In this document: positions 28,397 through 36,431 of the stretch, one piece after another
How positions within the stretch are numbered: the first letter of the stretch is position 1
Layout: each line of letters opens with the position of its first letter
Translations under genes and position numbers: made by a program
The notes under the pieces: generated by a model
The model's input: the letters and a program-made list of their open reading frames with translations, nothing else
Told to the model about the DNA's origin: nothing
The model's database searches: none
From: Candidatus Lutibacillus vidarii
GTDB lineage: Bacteria > Actinomycetota > Actinomycetes > Actinomycetales > Dermatophilaceae
DNA: 64,000 bases
Direction of reading: 5' to 3'
Assembly: GCA_016717165.1 (NCBI GenBank)
Contig: JADKGA010000002.1
Location: forward strand, 124,001-188,000

Positions 28397-29370
28397 TGCG
28401 CCTGTCGATCCTCGACCTCGCCCTGGTCCGGCACGGCCAGCCGGTCCGTGAGGCGCTGCTCGAGACGGTCGCCCTGGCGCGGCGGGCCGAGGCGCTGGGT
28501 CGCTTCGAGCGCATCTGGTATGCCGAGCACCACAACATGTCCGCGATCGCCAGCGCGGCCACCTCGGTCCTCATCGCGCACATCGCGGCGGCGACCTCGA
28601 CGATCCGGGTCGGCGCGGGCGGGATCATGCTGCCGAACCACTCCCCGCTCGTCATCGCCGAGCAGTTCGGCACCCTCGCCGAGCTGCACCCGGGCCGGAT
28701 CGACCTGGGCCTGGGTCGCGCCCCCGGCACCGACCAGCGCACCCTGCTCGCGCTGCGCCGGGACCCGCGCGCCTCGGAGTACTTCCCGCAGGACATCCTC
28801 GAGCTGCAGGGCTACCTCGGCGACGAGAGCCGCATCGAGGGGATCGCGGCCACCCCTGGTCGCGGAACGCACGTCCCGCTCTACATCCTCGGCTCGTCCC
28901 TGTATGGCGCCCAGCTCGCCGCTGCGCTGGGGCTGCCCTATGCCTTCGCCAGCCACTTCGCCCCGGACGCCCTCGAGCAGGCGGTCGAGGCGTACCGCGC
29001 CGGCTTCCGGCCGAGCGACCAGCTCGATCGGCCCTATGTCATCGCGGCGTGCAATGTCGTGGCGGTCGACGACCCGGCCGAGGCCGGTTCGATGTACGAA
29101 AAAGTGCTGCGCTCCCGAGCCCGGCGGATGGTCACGGCCCCCGGGCCGCTGAGCGAGTCCGATGTCGACGCTTTGATGGCCGGGCCGGCCGGCGCGCAGG
29201 CTCGGCACATGCTGCGCTACTGCGCGGTGGGCGACGGGCCGGCGGTGGCGGCATACCTGTCGTCCTTCGCGGAGCGGGTCCACGCGGACGAGGTGATGGT
29301 GACCAACCAGGCCCTCGGACTGGACGCCCGGCTGCGCGCCCTGGAGATCCTCGCCACCGCTTGCCCGTGA
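28396..29370 (+). CDS. LLM-class flavin-dependent oxidoreductase (MsnO8-like)
   Basis: A second luciferase-like protein of 324 residues, but of the other main subgroup: W-Y-A-E-H-H-N-M near residue 43, [11 protein letters not shown] near 77, and [14 protein letters not shown] near 100 are typical of the MsnO8 (TIGR03558) type. The ATG at 28396 overlaps the previous stop by one base. It is probably a FMN-using enzyme. The pairing of two distinct luciferase-like enzymes in one operon suggests related substrates, but neither has a known one. Confidence 0.88.
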   Translation: MRLSILDLALVRHGQPVREALLETVALARRAEALGRFERIWYAEHHNMSAIASAATSVLIAHIAAATSTIRVGAGGIMLPNHSPLVIAEQFGTLAELHPGRIDLGLGRAPGTDQRTLLALRRDPRASEYFPQDILELQGYLGDESRIEGIAATPGRGTHVPLYILGSSLYGAQLAAALGLPYAFASHFAPDALEQAVEAYRAGFRPSDQLDRPYVIAACNVVAVDDPAEAGSMYEKVLRSRARRMVTAPGPLSESDVDALMAGPAGAQARHMLRYCAVGDGPAVAAYLSSFAERVHADEVMVTNQALGLDARLRALEILATACP

Positions 29371-29429
29371 CCCGGCGCGCGCGTCCCCTCAGTGGCCTCG
29401 CGCCGGCCGTCTCGCCCCTCCCGCCCGGT

Positions 29430-29500
29430 CACCAAGGGTGGTAAAAGCACCGTATGACGCCCTGACGCCGCGCCATTGCGTGCCTTTCCCACCCTTGGTG
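29430..29500. terminator. Long imperfect inverted repeat between convergent genes
   Basis: Bases 29430-29450 pair with 29480-29500 at 19 of 21 positions (CACCAAGGGTGG on one side, CCACCCTTGGTG on the other), enclosing a 29-nt loop. It lies between the stops of the MsnO8-like and DUF2202 genes and can serve both as terminator. The long loop and conserved outer arms could equally mark a dispersed palindromic repeat. Confidence 0.55.
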
Positions 29501-29511
29501 GACGCGAACGC

Positions 29512-30213
29512 TCAGCGACCGCCGCGGTAGCCGCTGCCCATCCCGGCGCCATCGCCCATGCCGAACCCCATGCCCATGCCCGGGCCTGAGCCGGAGTCCA
29601 TGCACGAGCCGTCGGCCGGCATACCGGTCGTGGAGGTGTTGGCGACGGCGGCCGTGAAGGCGCGCAGGTGGTGCTCCGAGGCGGCAGCGAGGCTGCCGAG
29701 GACGCGCTGGATGTCGGTCTGGGTGACCCCGACGAGCGCAGCCGTGAGGTCGGCGATATCGCGGGTCTCCAGGTCGACGCCGACCTGCTCTGCGGCCTCG
29801 ACTGACACCCGCCCAGCGGCCTTCCACTGGTCGTAGACGGCCTGGATCGCCGGGGTCGCGTAGGTCCCGGCGGGCAGCGTGGTGGTCGGGTCCGCGATCC
29901 CGTATGTCGCCAGCAGGTTCCGAACAGCGGCCGTGTGCTGGGTCTCGCTGCGGACGATCATGCTGAACGGTCTGGCGCCGTCGTAGCGGTCGGAGAAGAG
30001 CTGGTAGAGGTCATGCGCCATCCGCTCCTCGTCCACGAGCGCCACGAGCTTGGCGGCCAGGGCCGGGTCGAGAGACGTTGACGCAGCTGACGCGCCGGCG
30101 GCGGAGGTCAGGGTGGTGACGGCCGGCGTGGCCGTCGCCTGGCTGGCGTAGAAGGCGCCGCCGGCGACGAGCGCTGCGGCGAGGCCGAGGGCGGTGCGGG
30201 TCCGGGTCGACAT
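29512..30213 (-). CDS. DUF2202 ferritin-like secreted protein with Met/Gly-rich tail
   Basis: The ATG at 30213 follows CAGGAG. The 233-residue product has a signal peptide (L-G-L-A-A-A-L-V-A-G-G, cleavage after A-T-A near residue 29). A ferritin-like helical domain follows with D-E-E-R-M-A-H-D-L-Y near residue 60, E-T-Q-H near 90 and E-H-H-L near 190, possible metal ligands. The last 30 residues repeat Met-Gly and Gly-Ser pairs (G-M-G-M-G-F-G-M-G) and end G-Y-R-G-G-R. DUF2202 proteins are thought to bind or be influenced by metal; activity is unproven. It diverges from a two-component system whose sensor has a similar Met/Gly segment. Confidence 0.85.
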   Translation of the reverse strand: MSTRTRTALGLAAALVAGGAFYASQATATPAVTTLTSAAGASAASTSLDPALAAKLVALVDEERMAHDLYQLFSDRYDGARPFSMIVRSETQHTAAVRNLLATYGIADPTTTLPAGTYATPAIQAVYDQWKAAGRVSVEAAEQVGVDLETRDIADLTAALVGVTQTDIQRVLGSLAAASEHHLRAFTAAVANTSTTGMPADGSCMDSGSGPGMGMGFGMGDGAGMGSGYRGGR

Positions 30214-30273
30214 GTCGTGCTCCTGGGTCGGTCGAGGTCTGACGTGCGCTGATATCCGACTCAACGCGGCGCC

Positions 30274-30311
30274 TGTGAAGCCCCGAGGCGTCGAAGTGTG
30301 AAGGTTCCGAG
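30274..30311. promoter_or_regulatory. Direct repeat resembling a response-regulator box
   Basis: TGTGAAG...CCGAG occurs at 30274-30287 and 30297-30311, start to start 23 bp. Two half-sites about two helical turns apart in the 173-nt divergent spacer fit binding by the OmpR-type regulator encoded at 30387. A TACCCT -10-like element lies at 30353-30358. Confidence 0.4.
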
Positions 30312-30386
30312 AAGCCGCCGCCGGGGCCGCGTCGGCGGCGGGGCGGCCCGCCTACCCTGGAGGCAGACCCCAGGAGGAGGCACGCG

Positions 30387-31175
30387 ATGCCGCGGCGAGT
30401 GCTCGTCGTCGACGACGAGATGCAGATCCGAGAGATCCTGCGCGCCTACCTGGCCGCCGAGGGCTTTCTCGTCCAGGAGGCGGCGACCGGCGCCCAGGCG
30501 CTCCACCTGCTGGCGACCGAGCCGGCCGACCTGGTCCTGCTCGACATCGGGCTCCCCGACATTGACGGCCTGGAGGTGCTGCGGACCCTGCGGAAGACCT
30601 CGGACGTCTACGTGGTCCTGGTCACCGCACGCGCCGAGGAGATCGACACGATCCTCGGTCTCGGTGTCGGGGCGGACGACTATGTGACCAAGCCGTTCAG
30701 CCCGCGGGAGGTCGTCGCGCGGGTCAAGGCCGTGCTGCGGCGGGGTCGTTCGGACGCCCCGACCCGCTCGGTCGCAGGGGCCGCAGGGTCCGCGGCGGCC
30801 GGAGCGGGAGGGGCTGGTCGATCGACCGCCGACCCGGACGTCCTACTCTTCGACGGGGTCAGCGTCGACATCGCCCGGCGTGAGGCTCGGGTGGGCGGCA
30901 TACCGGCTGTGCTCACCGCACTGGAGTTCGACCTGCTCGTCGCGCTCGCCGGCTCGCCGGGGCGGGTGTTCTCGCGCGCCCAGCTGCTGGAGAAGGTCTG
31001 GGGGTACGACTTCTTCGGCGACGAACGGGTCGTCGACGTCCACATCCGGGGGATGCGCAAGGCCCTGGGCGACGACGCGGCCGCGCCACGGATCATCGGG
31101 ACGGTGCGCAGCGTGGGTTACAAGTTCCTCCTCGACCCGATCGAGGGGCCGGGGCCCGGCGGCGGCGCGTCATGA
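30387..31175 (+). CDS. OmpR/PhoB-family response regulator
   Basis: The 262-residue product has a receiver domain with acidic pocket D-D-E near residue 10, phospho-acceptor Asp in L-L-D-I-G-L-P near 54, Thr near 82 and Lys in T-K-P-F near 104. A Gly/Ala-rich linker of 30 residues precedes the C-terminal winged helix (V-L-T-A-L-E-F-D-L-L, V-W-G-Y-D-F-F-G-D, G-Y-K-F). The ATG follows AGGAGGAGG at good spacing. Its last bases overlap the sensor kinase start by 4 nt (ATGA), so they are a matched pair. Confidence 0.93.
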   Translation: MPRRVLVVDDEMQIREILRAYLAAEGFLVQEAATGAQALHLLATEPADLVLLDIGLPDIDGLEVLRTLRKTSDVYVVLVTARAEEIDTILGLGVGADDYVTKPFSPREVVARVKAVLRRGRSDAPTRSVAGAAGSAAAGAGGAGRSTADPDVLLFDGVSVDIARREARVGGIPAVLTALEFDLLVALAGSPGRVFSRAQLLEKVWGYDFFGDERVVDVHIRGMRKALGDDAAAPRIIGTVRSVGYKFLLDPIEGPGPGGGAS

Positions 31176-32296
31176 ACCGGCTCGTCGTCCGTATGGTTCT
31201 CTCCCACCTTCTCGTCGCCGTCGTTGCCGCCCTCGCGACCTTCCTCGTGGTCCGCCAGCTCGCACCGGCCCTGTTCGACGAGAGCCTGCGGATGGGCCCG
31301 GGCGGCGGCATGGGGCCGGGGCCAGGCTCCGGGATGGGTTCGGGGATGGTGCTGCGGCAACAGTTCGGCGACGCGGTCGACCGCGCGCTGCTCGTCGGGA
31401 CCGTTTGTGGGGCCGTCGCGGCGGCGCTGGTGGGCGCCTTTGCGGCATACCGGCTGGTGCGTCCGTTGGATGCCCTGCGGACGGCGACGCGGGCCATGGC
31501 GCAGGGAAGGTATGACGGCCCGCTCCCGACGCCCGGCACGACCGAGCTCGCCGAGCTGACCGACGACGTTCAGCGGCTCGGGCAGCAGCTGCATGAGACC
31601 GAGGCCCGCCGGGTCCGGCTGCTCGGCGAGGTGGCCCACGAGATGCGGACCCCGCTCACCGTCATCGACGGCACCGTCGAGGCGATGATCGACGGCGTCA
31701 TGCCGGTCGAGCCGGAGCGGCTGGCGCTGGTCAGCGACGAGGTCCGCCGGCTGCGTCGGCTCTCCGACGACCTGTCCGCCCTCTCGCGGACCGACGAGGG
31801 GCGGCTGACGCTCGTGCTGGTCGACGTCGACCTGCGTGAGTTCGTCGAGCGAGCGGCCGGGCGGCTGCGCGCGCAGGCGGTCGATGCGGGCCTGGCGCTC
31901 GACATCGACTGTGGTTCCGTACCGGTGCCGGTGCGCGTCGACCCGGAGCGGATCGGCCAGGTGGTGACGAACCTTGTCGGCAATGCGGTGCGGGCCACGC
32001 CGCCGGGCGGTCGGGTGACGGTGCGCTGCGCCATGTCCGGCTCTTCGGCCTGCGTCGGTGTCACCGACACCGGGGAGGGGCTGGCGGCGCCGGACCTGGA
32101 GCGGGTCTTCGAGCGGTTCTACCGCGTGCCCGGTCGGCGGTCGGTCGAGGGCGAGAGCGGGTCGGGGATCGGGCTGACTATCGCCCGTAGCCTCGTCGCC
32201 GCGCATGGCGGGCGATTGTCTGCCGAGTCCCCTGGCGTGGGACTCGGGGCGACCTTCACCGCTGTCCTCCCGTTGCGCGACGGGCCCGACGCCTGA
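31172..32296 (+). CDS. Sensor histidine kinase with Met/Gly-rich extracytoplasmic loop
   Basis: The 374-residue protein has a membrane helix at 9-28, a short external loop of about 40 residues with five Met in a Gly/Pro context (M-G-P-G-G-G-M-G-P-G near 42), and a second helix at about 73-95. A HAMP-like linker, the dimerisation His in E-V-A-H-E-M-R-T-P-L near 155, an N box N-L-V-G-N-A-V-R near 270 and G boxes D-T-G-E-G-L and G-S-G-I-G-L follow. It should phosphorylate the preceding regulator. The small Met-rich sensor loop suggests metal sensing, for example copper; this is inference. Confidence 0.93.
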   Translation: MNRLVVRMVLSHLLVAVVAALATFLVVRQLAPALFDESLRMGPGGGMGPGPGSGMGSGMVLRQQFGDAVDRALLVGTVCGAVAAALVGAFAAYRLVRPLDALRTATRAMAQGRYDGPLPTPGTTELAELTDDVQRLGQQLHETEARRVRLLGEVAHEMRTPLTVIDGTVEAMIDGVMPVEPERLALVSDEVRRLRRLSDDLSALSRTDEGRLTLVLVDVDLREFVERAAGRLRAQAVDAGLALDIDCGSVPVPVRVDPERIGQVVTNLVGNAVRATPPGGRVTVRCAMSGSSACVGVTDTGEGLAAPDLERVFERFYRVPGRRSVEGESGSGIGLTIARSLVAAHGGRLSAESPGVGLGATFTAVLPLRDGPDA

Positions 32297-32310
32297 TCTG
32301 GGGCTTGACG

Positions 32311-32524
32311 TCAGCCCGCGGGCGTCGTCGTCCGGCCGTGACTCTCCAACGCCCAGATGGCGATGAATGCTCCAGCGGACGCGGTGTCCGCAGCGGCACG
32401 TTTGGTGGCAACGATGACGTCGATCCTCTCGTCGTCCGCCTGCTCGGGTCCCCCGATCTGCCGTATGCCGATGCAGGTCGCCGCGGCGTCAAGGGTCGCC
32501 TTCACCAGGTTGTCGAGATCGGAG
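32311..32524 (-). pseudogene. RusA-family Holliday-junction resolvase fragment
   Basis: The reverse strand encodes about 70 residues with D-L-D-N-L-V-K, then D-D-E-R-I-D and A-T-K-R, which match the C-terminal half of RusA resolvases, including all three catalytic aspartates (D-L-D and D-D). The N-terminal 50-60 residues are missing and no start codon precedes the match. The frame enters the end of the neighbouring gene at 32525. RusA genes are mostly phage-borne, so this is probably a prophage or integrative-element remnant cut by recombination. Confidence 0.55.
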
Positions 32525-33106
32525 TCACCACGGGAGTTGGCCGAGGAGGAGGACGGTGGGGCTAGCGGCCACCGAGGCGAGGAAGGCGGTACGGCCCCGG
32601 GCCTCGTCCGGGCGCAGGATGGTCGGGTTGATCGGTCTGCCGATCCGTTCCTGCACGGCGTCGCAGGCGTGGTGAACGGAGTCGACGTCGGGGGAGCCGA
32701 CGACCATGACATCGACGTCCTGCGGGGGAGGGCCGGGGACGCCGGTCATGCGGGCGGCGAAGGAGCCGTAGAGGAAAGCCGAGGTGATGCCCCCGATGTC
32801 GCGCAGCGCTTCGGTGAGCAGGACCTTTGGGCCGGTGCTGACGAGGAGGATTTGGCGCAGGGGGTCGACGACCGGACTGTCGGGGTTGGCGCTGATGAGG
32901 CGCGAGCGCCCGACCTGACGCTCGCGAAGGATGCCGGCGTCCAGCAGCCGCTCGGCCTCGCGGTGCACCGTGGCGTAGGCGAGGTCGATCCGCTTTGCCA
33001 GATCGGTGAGGCTGAGCTCGTCGCCGGTGAGCAACAGTTCGGCCAGCAGGCGCGCCTGGCCGTCCGATCGGAAGATCGGAGCGAGGAGCGGCGCCTCTGT
33101 TCGCAT
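32525..33106 (-). CDS. Winged-helix/nucleotidyltransferase fusion protein
   Basis: The 193-residue product has an N-terminal winged helix (residues 15-75; D-L-A-K-R-I-D-L-A-Y-A-T-V-H-R-E near 35). A minimal nucleotidyltransferase domain follows, with the G-S-F-A-A-R and D-V-D-V-M-V-V-G motifs near 115-135, which hold the G-S and D-x-D residues of the fold. The ATG at 33106 lies 7 nt after a good -10, so the transcript is probably leaderless. Proteins of this kind are usually annotated as regulators or resemble MNT-type antitoxins; no HEPN partner is next to it. Its neighbours are a phage-type RusA fragment and a tRNA. Confidence 0.75.
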   Translation of the reverse strand: MRTEAPLLAPIFRSDGQARLLAELLLTGDELSLTDLAKRIDLAYATVHREAERLLDAGILRERQVGRSRLISANPDSPVVDPLRQILLVSTGPKVLLTEALRDIGGITSAFLYGSFAARMTGVPGPPPQDVDVMVVGSPDVDSVHHACDAVQERIGRPINPTILRPDEARGRTAFLASVAASPTVLLLGQLPW

Positions 33107-33113
33107 ATAGTGG

Positions 33114-33142
33114 ATGTTATTATCCGTTGAAGCGATAGTCAA
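33114..33142 (-). promoter_or_regulatory. Promoter of the winged-helix/nucleotidyltransferase gene
   Basis: On the reverse strand TTGACT (33137-33142) and TAACAT (33114-33119) are 17 bp apart. The region is strikingly AT-rich for this genome. A short dyad, GGAT-N6-ATCC, overlaps the -10 and might be the protein's own operator. Confidence 0.6.
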
Positions 33143-33199
33143 TGCAAGGCGTCGCGATGCCTCCGGGAGCGTCAGAGGGCTTCGGACACCAAGGCCCCC

Positions 33200-33280
33200 T
33201 CGGGTGAGAGCAATCGACACCCGGGCGTCGAAACCTCTCACCCGACGCGATGGAGACCCTGACCGGCGTCGAAACCTCTC
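33200..33280. repeat. Nested inverted and direct repeats upstream of tRNA-Pro
   Basis: TCGGGTGAGAG (33200-33210) is the exact reverse complement of 33235-33245. The 16-mer GGCGTCGAAACCTCTC occurs at 33224-33239 and again at 33265-33280. The rest of 33143-33373 contains no gene. Confidence 0.5.
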
Positions 33281-33373
33281 CTCCGACGTCGCCGGCGGCG
33301 TCATACGGACTCACACCACGGAAACCAGCAGGGCCCTGACCGCGTTTGCGCTGGTCAGAGCCCCAAAGCCAAC

Positions 33374-33450
<77 letters not shown>

Positions 33451-33638
33451 GTGCTGGTCGGCCGCCCGAAGACGGCTGGCACCGAGGGGACACGATACCG
33501 GAGCAGCCGGGCCAACTCCCAATCGCTTGCCGACGGTCTCACCGGGGCCGCAGCAGCCCCCGCCACGACGATCCCGAAAGACCCGCGGCCTGCCAAGGCC
33601 ACTTGTCGACCACACACGTCCTGGCTAGCGTCCAGCGG

Positions 33639-34895
33639 GTGACCGAACCCGCGCTGGTCGTCCGCAATGCCACCCTCCGGGGCCGCCCCGGCACCTGGAC
33701 GATCGTCCTCGACCAGGACGCGATCCGCGCCGTCGAGCGGCAACAAGCGACCACACCGGTTCCCACCCACGAAGTCCCCACCGAAGCCCCCACGGAGATC
33801 GACGCCGAGGGCAACCTCGTCACCATCCCCTTCGTCGACGCTCACCTGCACCTCTGCAAGGTCCACACCCTCGACGCGGCCGGCGACAACCCCCTGGCCG
33901 AGTACACCTCCGGCACCATGGGCGGCGCCCTCACCGCCATCGAGGGCGCCGCGGCGGTCAAGCGCGGCCAGACCGCCGACGATGTGTACGCCCGCGCCCG
34001 GCAGACCCTGCACGCCTCGGTCGCGAACGGGGTCCGGGTCGTCCAGGCCTTCGCCGATGTCGACCCGCTCGCGGGCCTGACCGGTGTCGAGGGGCTGCTC
34101 CGGGCGCGGGAGGAGTTCCGGGGGCGGGTCGACGTCCAGGTCGTCGCCTTCCCGCAGGACGGACTGCTCAAGGCCCCGGGCACCGAGGAGCTCGTCACCG
34201 AGGCGATCCGCCGCGGCGCCGACGTCGTGGGCGGCATACCGTGGATCGAGCACACCGACGCCGACGCGAAGGCGCACGTCGACGCGATGGTGACCCTCGC
34301 GCAGCGGACCAACCGGCGCGTCGCCATGCTCGTCGACGACGCGGGCGACCCGAGTCTGCGGACCACCGAGATGCTCGCCGCGGCCCTGCTCGGGCGGGGG
34401 ATGGTCGGCCGCGGGTCGGCCCAGCACGCGCGAGCGATGGCGACCTACCCCGAGCCGACGGTCCGCCGGCTGGCCGGGCTGGCCAAGGCGGCCGGGCTCG
34501 GCTTCGTCACCGACCCGCACACCGGTCCGCTGCACCTGCGGGTGACCGACCTGCTCGCCGCCGGTGTGCCGGTCGCGCTCGGCCAGGACGACATCGAGGA
34601 CGCCTACTACCCGTTCGGGCGGCACAACCTCCTCGAGGTCGCCTTCGTCGCCGCGCACGTCCTCGGCTACCTCGCCGACCCGCGGCTGGAGACGCTGCTC
34701 GACATGGTCACCACGCAGGGCTACCGCGTTCTCGGTATGCCGCCGCGCGCGATCGAGCCCGGCGCGCCCGCGGACCTGCTCGTCCTGGACGGCCGGACGG
34801 CTCGTGAGGTGCTCACTCGGCACAGCGCGCCGCTCGCGGTGGTCACCGGTGGGCGGGTGGTCGCCTCGACCCGGACGGTCACCGAGCTGTTCTAG
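33639..34895 (+). CDS. Cytosine-deaminase-like metal-dependent amidohydrolase
   Basis: The 418-residue TIM-barrel amidohydrolase resembles CodA along its length. The metal motif H-x-H is V-D-A-H-L-H-L near residue 67. Later parts are G-R-G-S-A-Q-H-A near 262, D-P-H-T-G near 295, and G-Q-D-D-I-E-D-A-Y-Y-P-F-G near 315, close to CodA's G-x-D-D-x-x-D segment. In the region where CodA has H-x-D-E, this protein reads L-V-D-D, so the substrate may differ. The GTG at 33639 is 7 nt after TAGCGT (33626-33631) with no ribosome binding site. A single-gene transcript ending at the hairpin at 34903 is likely. Confidence 0.8.
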   Translation: MTEPALVVRNATLRGRPGTWTIVLDQDAIRAVERQQATTPVPTHEVPTEAPTEIDAEGNLVTIPFVDAHLHLCKVHTLDAAGDNPLAEYTSGTMGGALTAIEGAAAVKRGQTADDVYARARQTLHASVANGVRVVQAFADVDPLAGLTGVEGLLRAREEFRGRVDVQVVAFPQDGLLKAPGTEELVTEAIRRGADVVGGIPWIEHTDADAKAHVDAMVTLAQRTNRRVAMLVDDAGDPSLRTTEMLAAALLGRGMVGRGSAQHARAMATYPEPTVRRLAGLAKAAGLGFVTDPHTGPLHLRVTDLLAAGVPVALGQDDIEDAYYPFGRHNLLEVAFVAAHVLGYLADPRLETLLDMVTTQGYRVLGMPPRAIEPGAPADLLVLDGRTAREVLTRHSAPLAVVTGGRVVASTRTVTELF

Positions 34896-34902
34896 GCGGT
34901 AT

Positions 34903-34921
34903 GCCGAGGGCGCCCCTCGGC
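34903..34921. terminator. Bidirectional hairpin
   Basis: GCCGAGGG and CCCTCGGC form an 8-bp stem around CGC, between the convergent stops of the amidohydrolase and the metallophosphoesterase. Confidence 0.5.
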
Positions 34922-34926
34922 CGGCG

Positions 34927-35859
34927 TCAGCCTCGCGGGGTCAAGGTGAGCAGCGACGCGGACGGCTTGCAGGCGAAGCGCACCGGAGCGAACGGGGAGG
35001 TCCCCAGCCCCGCGGAGACCTCGAGGTAGGCGGCATCGGGCGGCGCCGCGGACGACGGCGCCGAACCCGCTCCCGGCCACCAGCGCGACAGGCCGGAGGC
35101 CCGCCGCCGGTCGAGGTCGCAGTTGGTCACCAGGGCGCCGAACCCCGGGAGGCAGAGCTGGCCGCCGTGGGTGTGCCCGGCGATGAGCAGCCGCGCCCCG
35201 TCCGCGGCCATCGCGTCGAGCACCCGCTGGTAGGGCGCATGCATGACCCCGACGGTCAGATCGGTGGTGGGGTCGGCCGGCCCGGCGACGGCGGCATACC
35301 GGTCGTACTCCAGGTGCGGGTCGTCGACCCCGACCACCTCGAGCTGCGCGCCGCCGGCCCGGATGCGGCCGCGCGCATTGCGCAGGTGCTGCCAGCCCCC
35401 GGCGGACAGCGCGGCCACGAAGTCCGCGGTCGGCAGCCGCGGGGTCGAGGCCAGCCCGCGCTTGTGGTCCGGAGTGAGGTAGAGCGCGGGGTTCTTCAGC
35501 TTCGGCGCGAAGTAGTCGTTGGACCCGAGGACGAAGACGCCGGGCCGGTCGAGCAACGGCCCGAACGCCCGCACCGCCGCCTCGATGCTGTCCGGGTGGG
35601 CGATGACGTCACCGGTGTGGACCACGAGATCAGGCTGGTGCTCGGCCAGGCCGGTGATCCACGAGATCTTGCGGCGCTGCCACGGCAGGAGGTGCATGTC
35701 GGTCAGGTGCAGCACAGTGACCGGTCGGGCGCCCGCAGGCAGCACGGGGACGGCATACCGGCGGAGGGTGAACTGGAAGCGCTCGACCAGGCTGGCGTAC
35801 CCGACCCCGGCGACCCCCATGGCCGCCAGGCCCGCGACCCCACGCGTGATCGGCTGCAT
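34927..35859 (-). CDS. Membrane-anchored metallophosphoesterase (Rv3683-like)
   Basis: The 310-residue product starts with a hydrophobic segment (residues 7-24) that may anchor it. A calcineurin-like phosphoesterase domain follows: D-M-H near residue 54, G-D near 83, G-S-N-D near 112 (N-D in place of the more usual N-H-D) and G-H-T-H-G-G near 229. It matches the gene next to ponA2 in mycobacteria (Rv3683). The ATG lies 6 nt after TAGGGT (complement of 35866-35871), suggesting a leaderless message. The substrate is not known. Confidence 0.88.
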   Translation of the reverse strand: MQPITRGVAGLAAMGVAGVGYASLVERFQFTLRRYAVPVLPAGARPVTVLHLTDMHLLPWQRRKISWITGLAEHQPDLVVHTGDVIAHPDSIEAAVRAFGPLLDRPGVFVLGSNDYFAPKLKNPALYLTPDHKRGLASTPRLPTADFVAALSAGGWQHLRNARGRIRAGGAQLEVVGVDDPHLEYDRYAAVAGPADPTTDLTVGVMHAPYQRVLDAMAADGARLLIAGHTHGGQLCLPGFGALVTNCDLDRRRASGLSRWWPGAGSAPSSAAPPDAAYLEVSAGLGTSPFAPVRFACKPSASLLTLTPRG

Positions 35860-35865
35860 CCCCCC

Positions 35866-35912
35866 ACCCTATGTGGCGCCGCGGACAACTCGGTTGCCCC
35901 GGTGAGGACAAT
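35866..35912. promoter_or_regulatory. Divergent leaderless promoters
   Basis: The reverse -10 TAGGGT (35866-35871) stands 6 nt from the metallophosphoesterase ATG. The forward -10 GACAAT (35907-35912) stands 7 nt from the yqeY ATG. Both genes lack a ribosome binding site. Confidence 0.5.
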
Positions 35913-35919
35913 GGACGGT

Positions 35920-36381
35920 ATGACGACCAGCCTCAAGCAGACCCTGCAGCACGACCTCACCGAGTCGATCCGGGCCCGGGACGCCGTGCGGTCGGCGACC
36001 CTGCGGATGGCCCTGACCGCGGTGACCACAGCGGAGACCGCGGGCACGACGCACCGGACGCTGAGCGACGCCGAGGTGCTGCAGGTGCTGACCAAGGAGG
36101 CCAAGAAGCGCAAGGAGGCCTCGGTCGCCTTCACCGGCGCCGGTCGGGCCGAGCTGGCCGCCAAGGAGGACGCCGAGCTCGTCATCCTCGAGGGCTACCT
36201 CCCGGCCGCGCTGACCCCCGACGAGCTGGCGCAGCTCGTGGCGGAGGCGATCGCCGAGACCGGAGCGAGCGCACCGGGCCAGATGGGGCAGGTCATGAAG
36301 GTGCTCCAGCCGCAGACCACCGGACGCGCTGACGGCGCCGCGGTGGCCGCTGCCGTCCGTGCCGCCCTGGCGGCGCACTGA
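35920..36381 (+). CDS. GatB/YqeY domain-containing protein
   Basis: The 153-residue protein is the stand-alone YqeY/GatB C-terminal-like helical domain, related to the tRNA-binding tail of the Asp/Glu-tRNA amidotransferase. Family residues include L-R-M-A-L-T-A near residue 30, K-K-R-K-E-A-S near 67 and G-Q-M-G-Q-V-M-K near 123. An upstream ATG at 35911 is in frame, but the one at 35920 is 7 nt after GACAAT and gives the family start. Function remains uncertain. It converges with the penicillin-binding protein. Confidence 0.9.
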   Translation: MTTSLKQTLQHDLTESIRARDAVRSATLRMALTAVTTAETAGTTHRTLSDAEVLQVLTKEAKKRKEASVAFTGAGRAELAAKEDAELVILEGYLPAALTPDELAQLVAEAIAETGASAPGQMGQVMKVLQPQTTGRADGAAVAAAVRAALAAH

Positions 36382-36404
36382 CCTGACGGTCCGGGCGGCA
36401 CCGA

Positions 36405-36425
36405 CCGCCGGCGCGCGCCCGGCGG
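36405..36425. terminator. Bidirectional hairpin between yqeY and ponA genes
   Basis: CCGCCGG and CCGGCGG form a 7-bp stem around CGCGCGC in the 50-nt convergent spacer. Confidence 0.4.
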
Positions 36426-36431
36426 GGCCGG

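Noticed and set aside
32297..32330. Second attachment site copying the tRNA-Pro 3' end
   Set aside because: No match to the tRNA 3' segment was found to the left of the RusA fragment.
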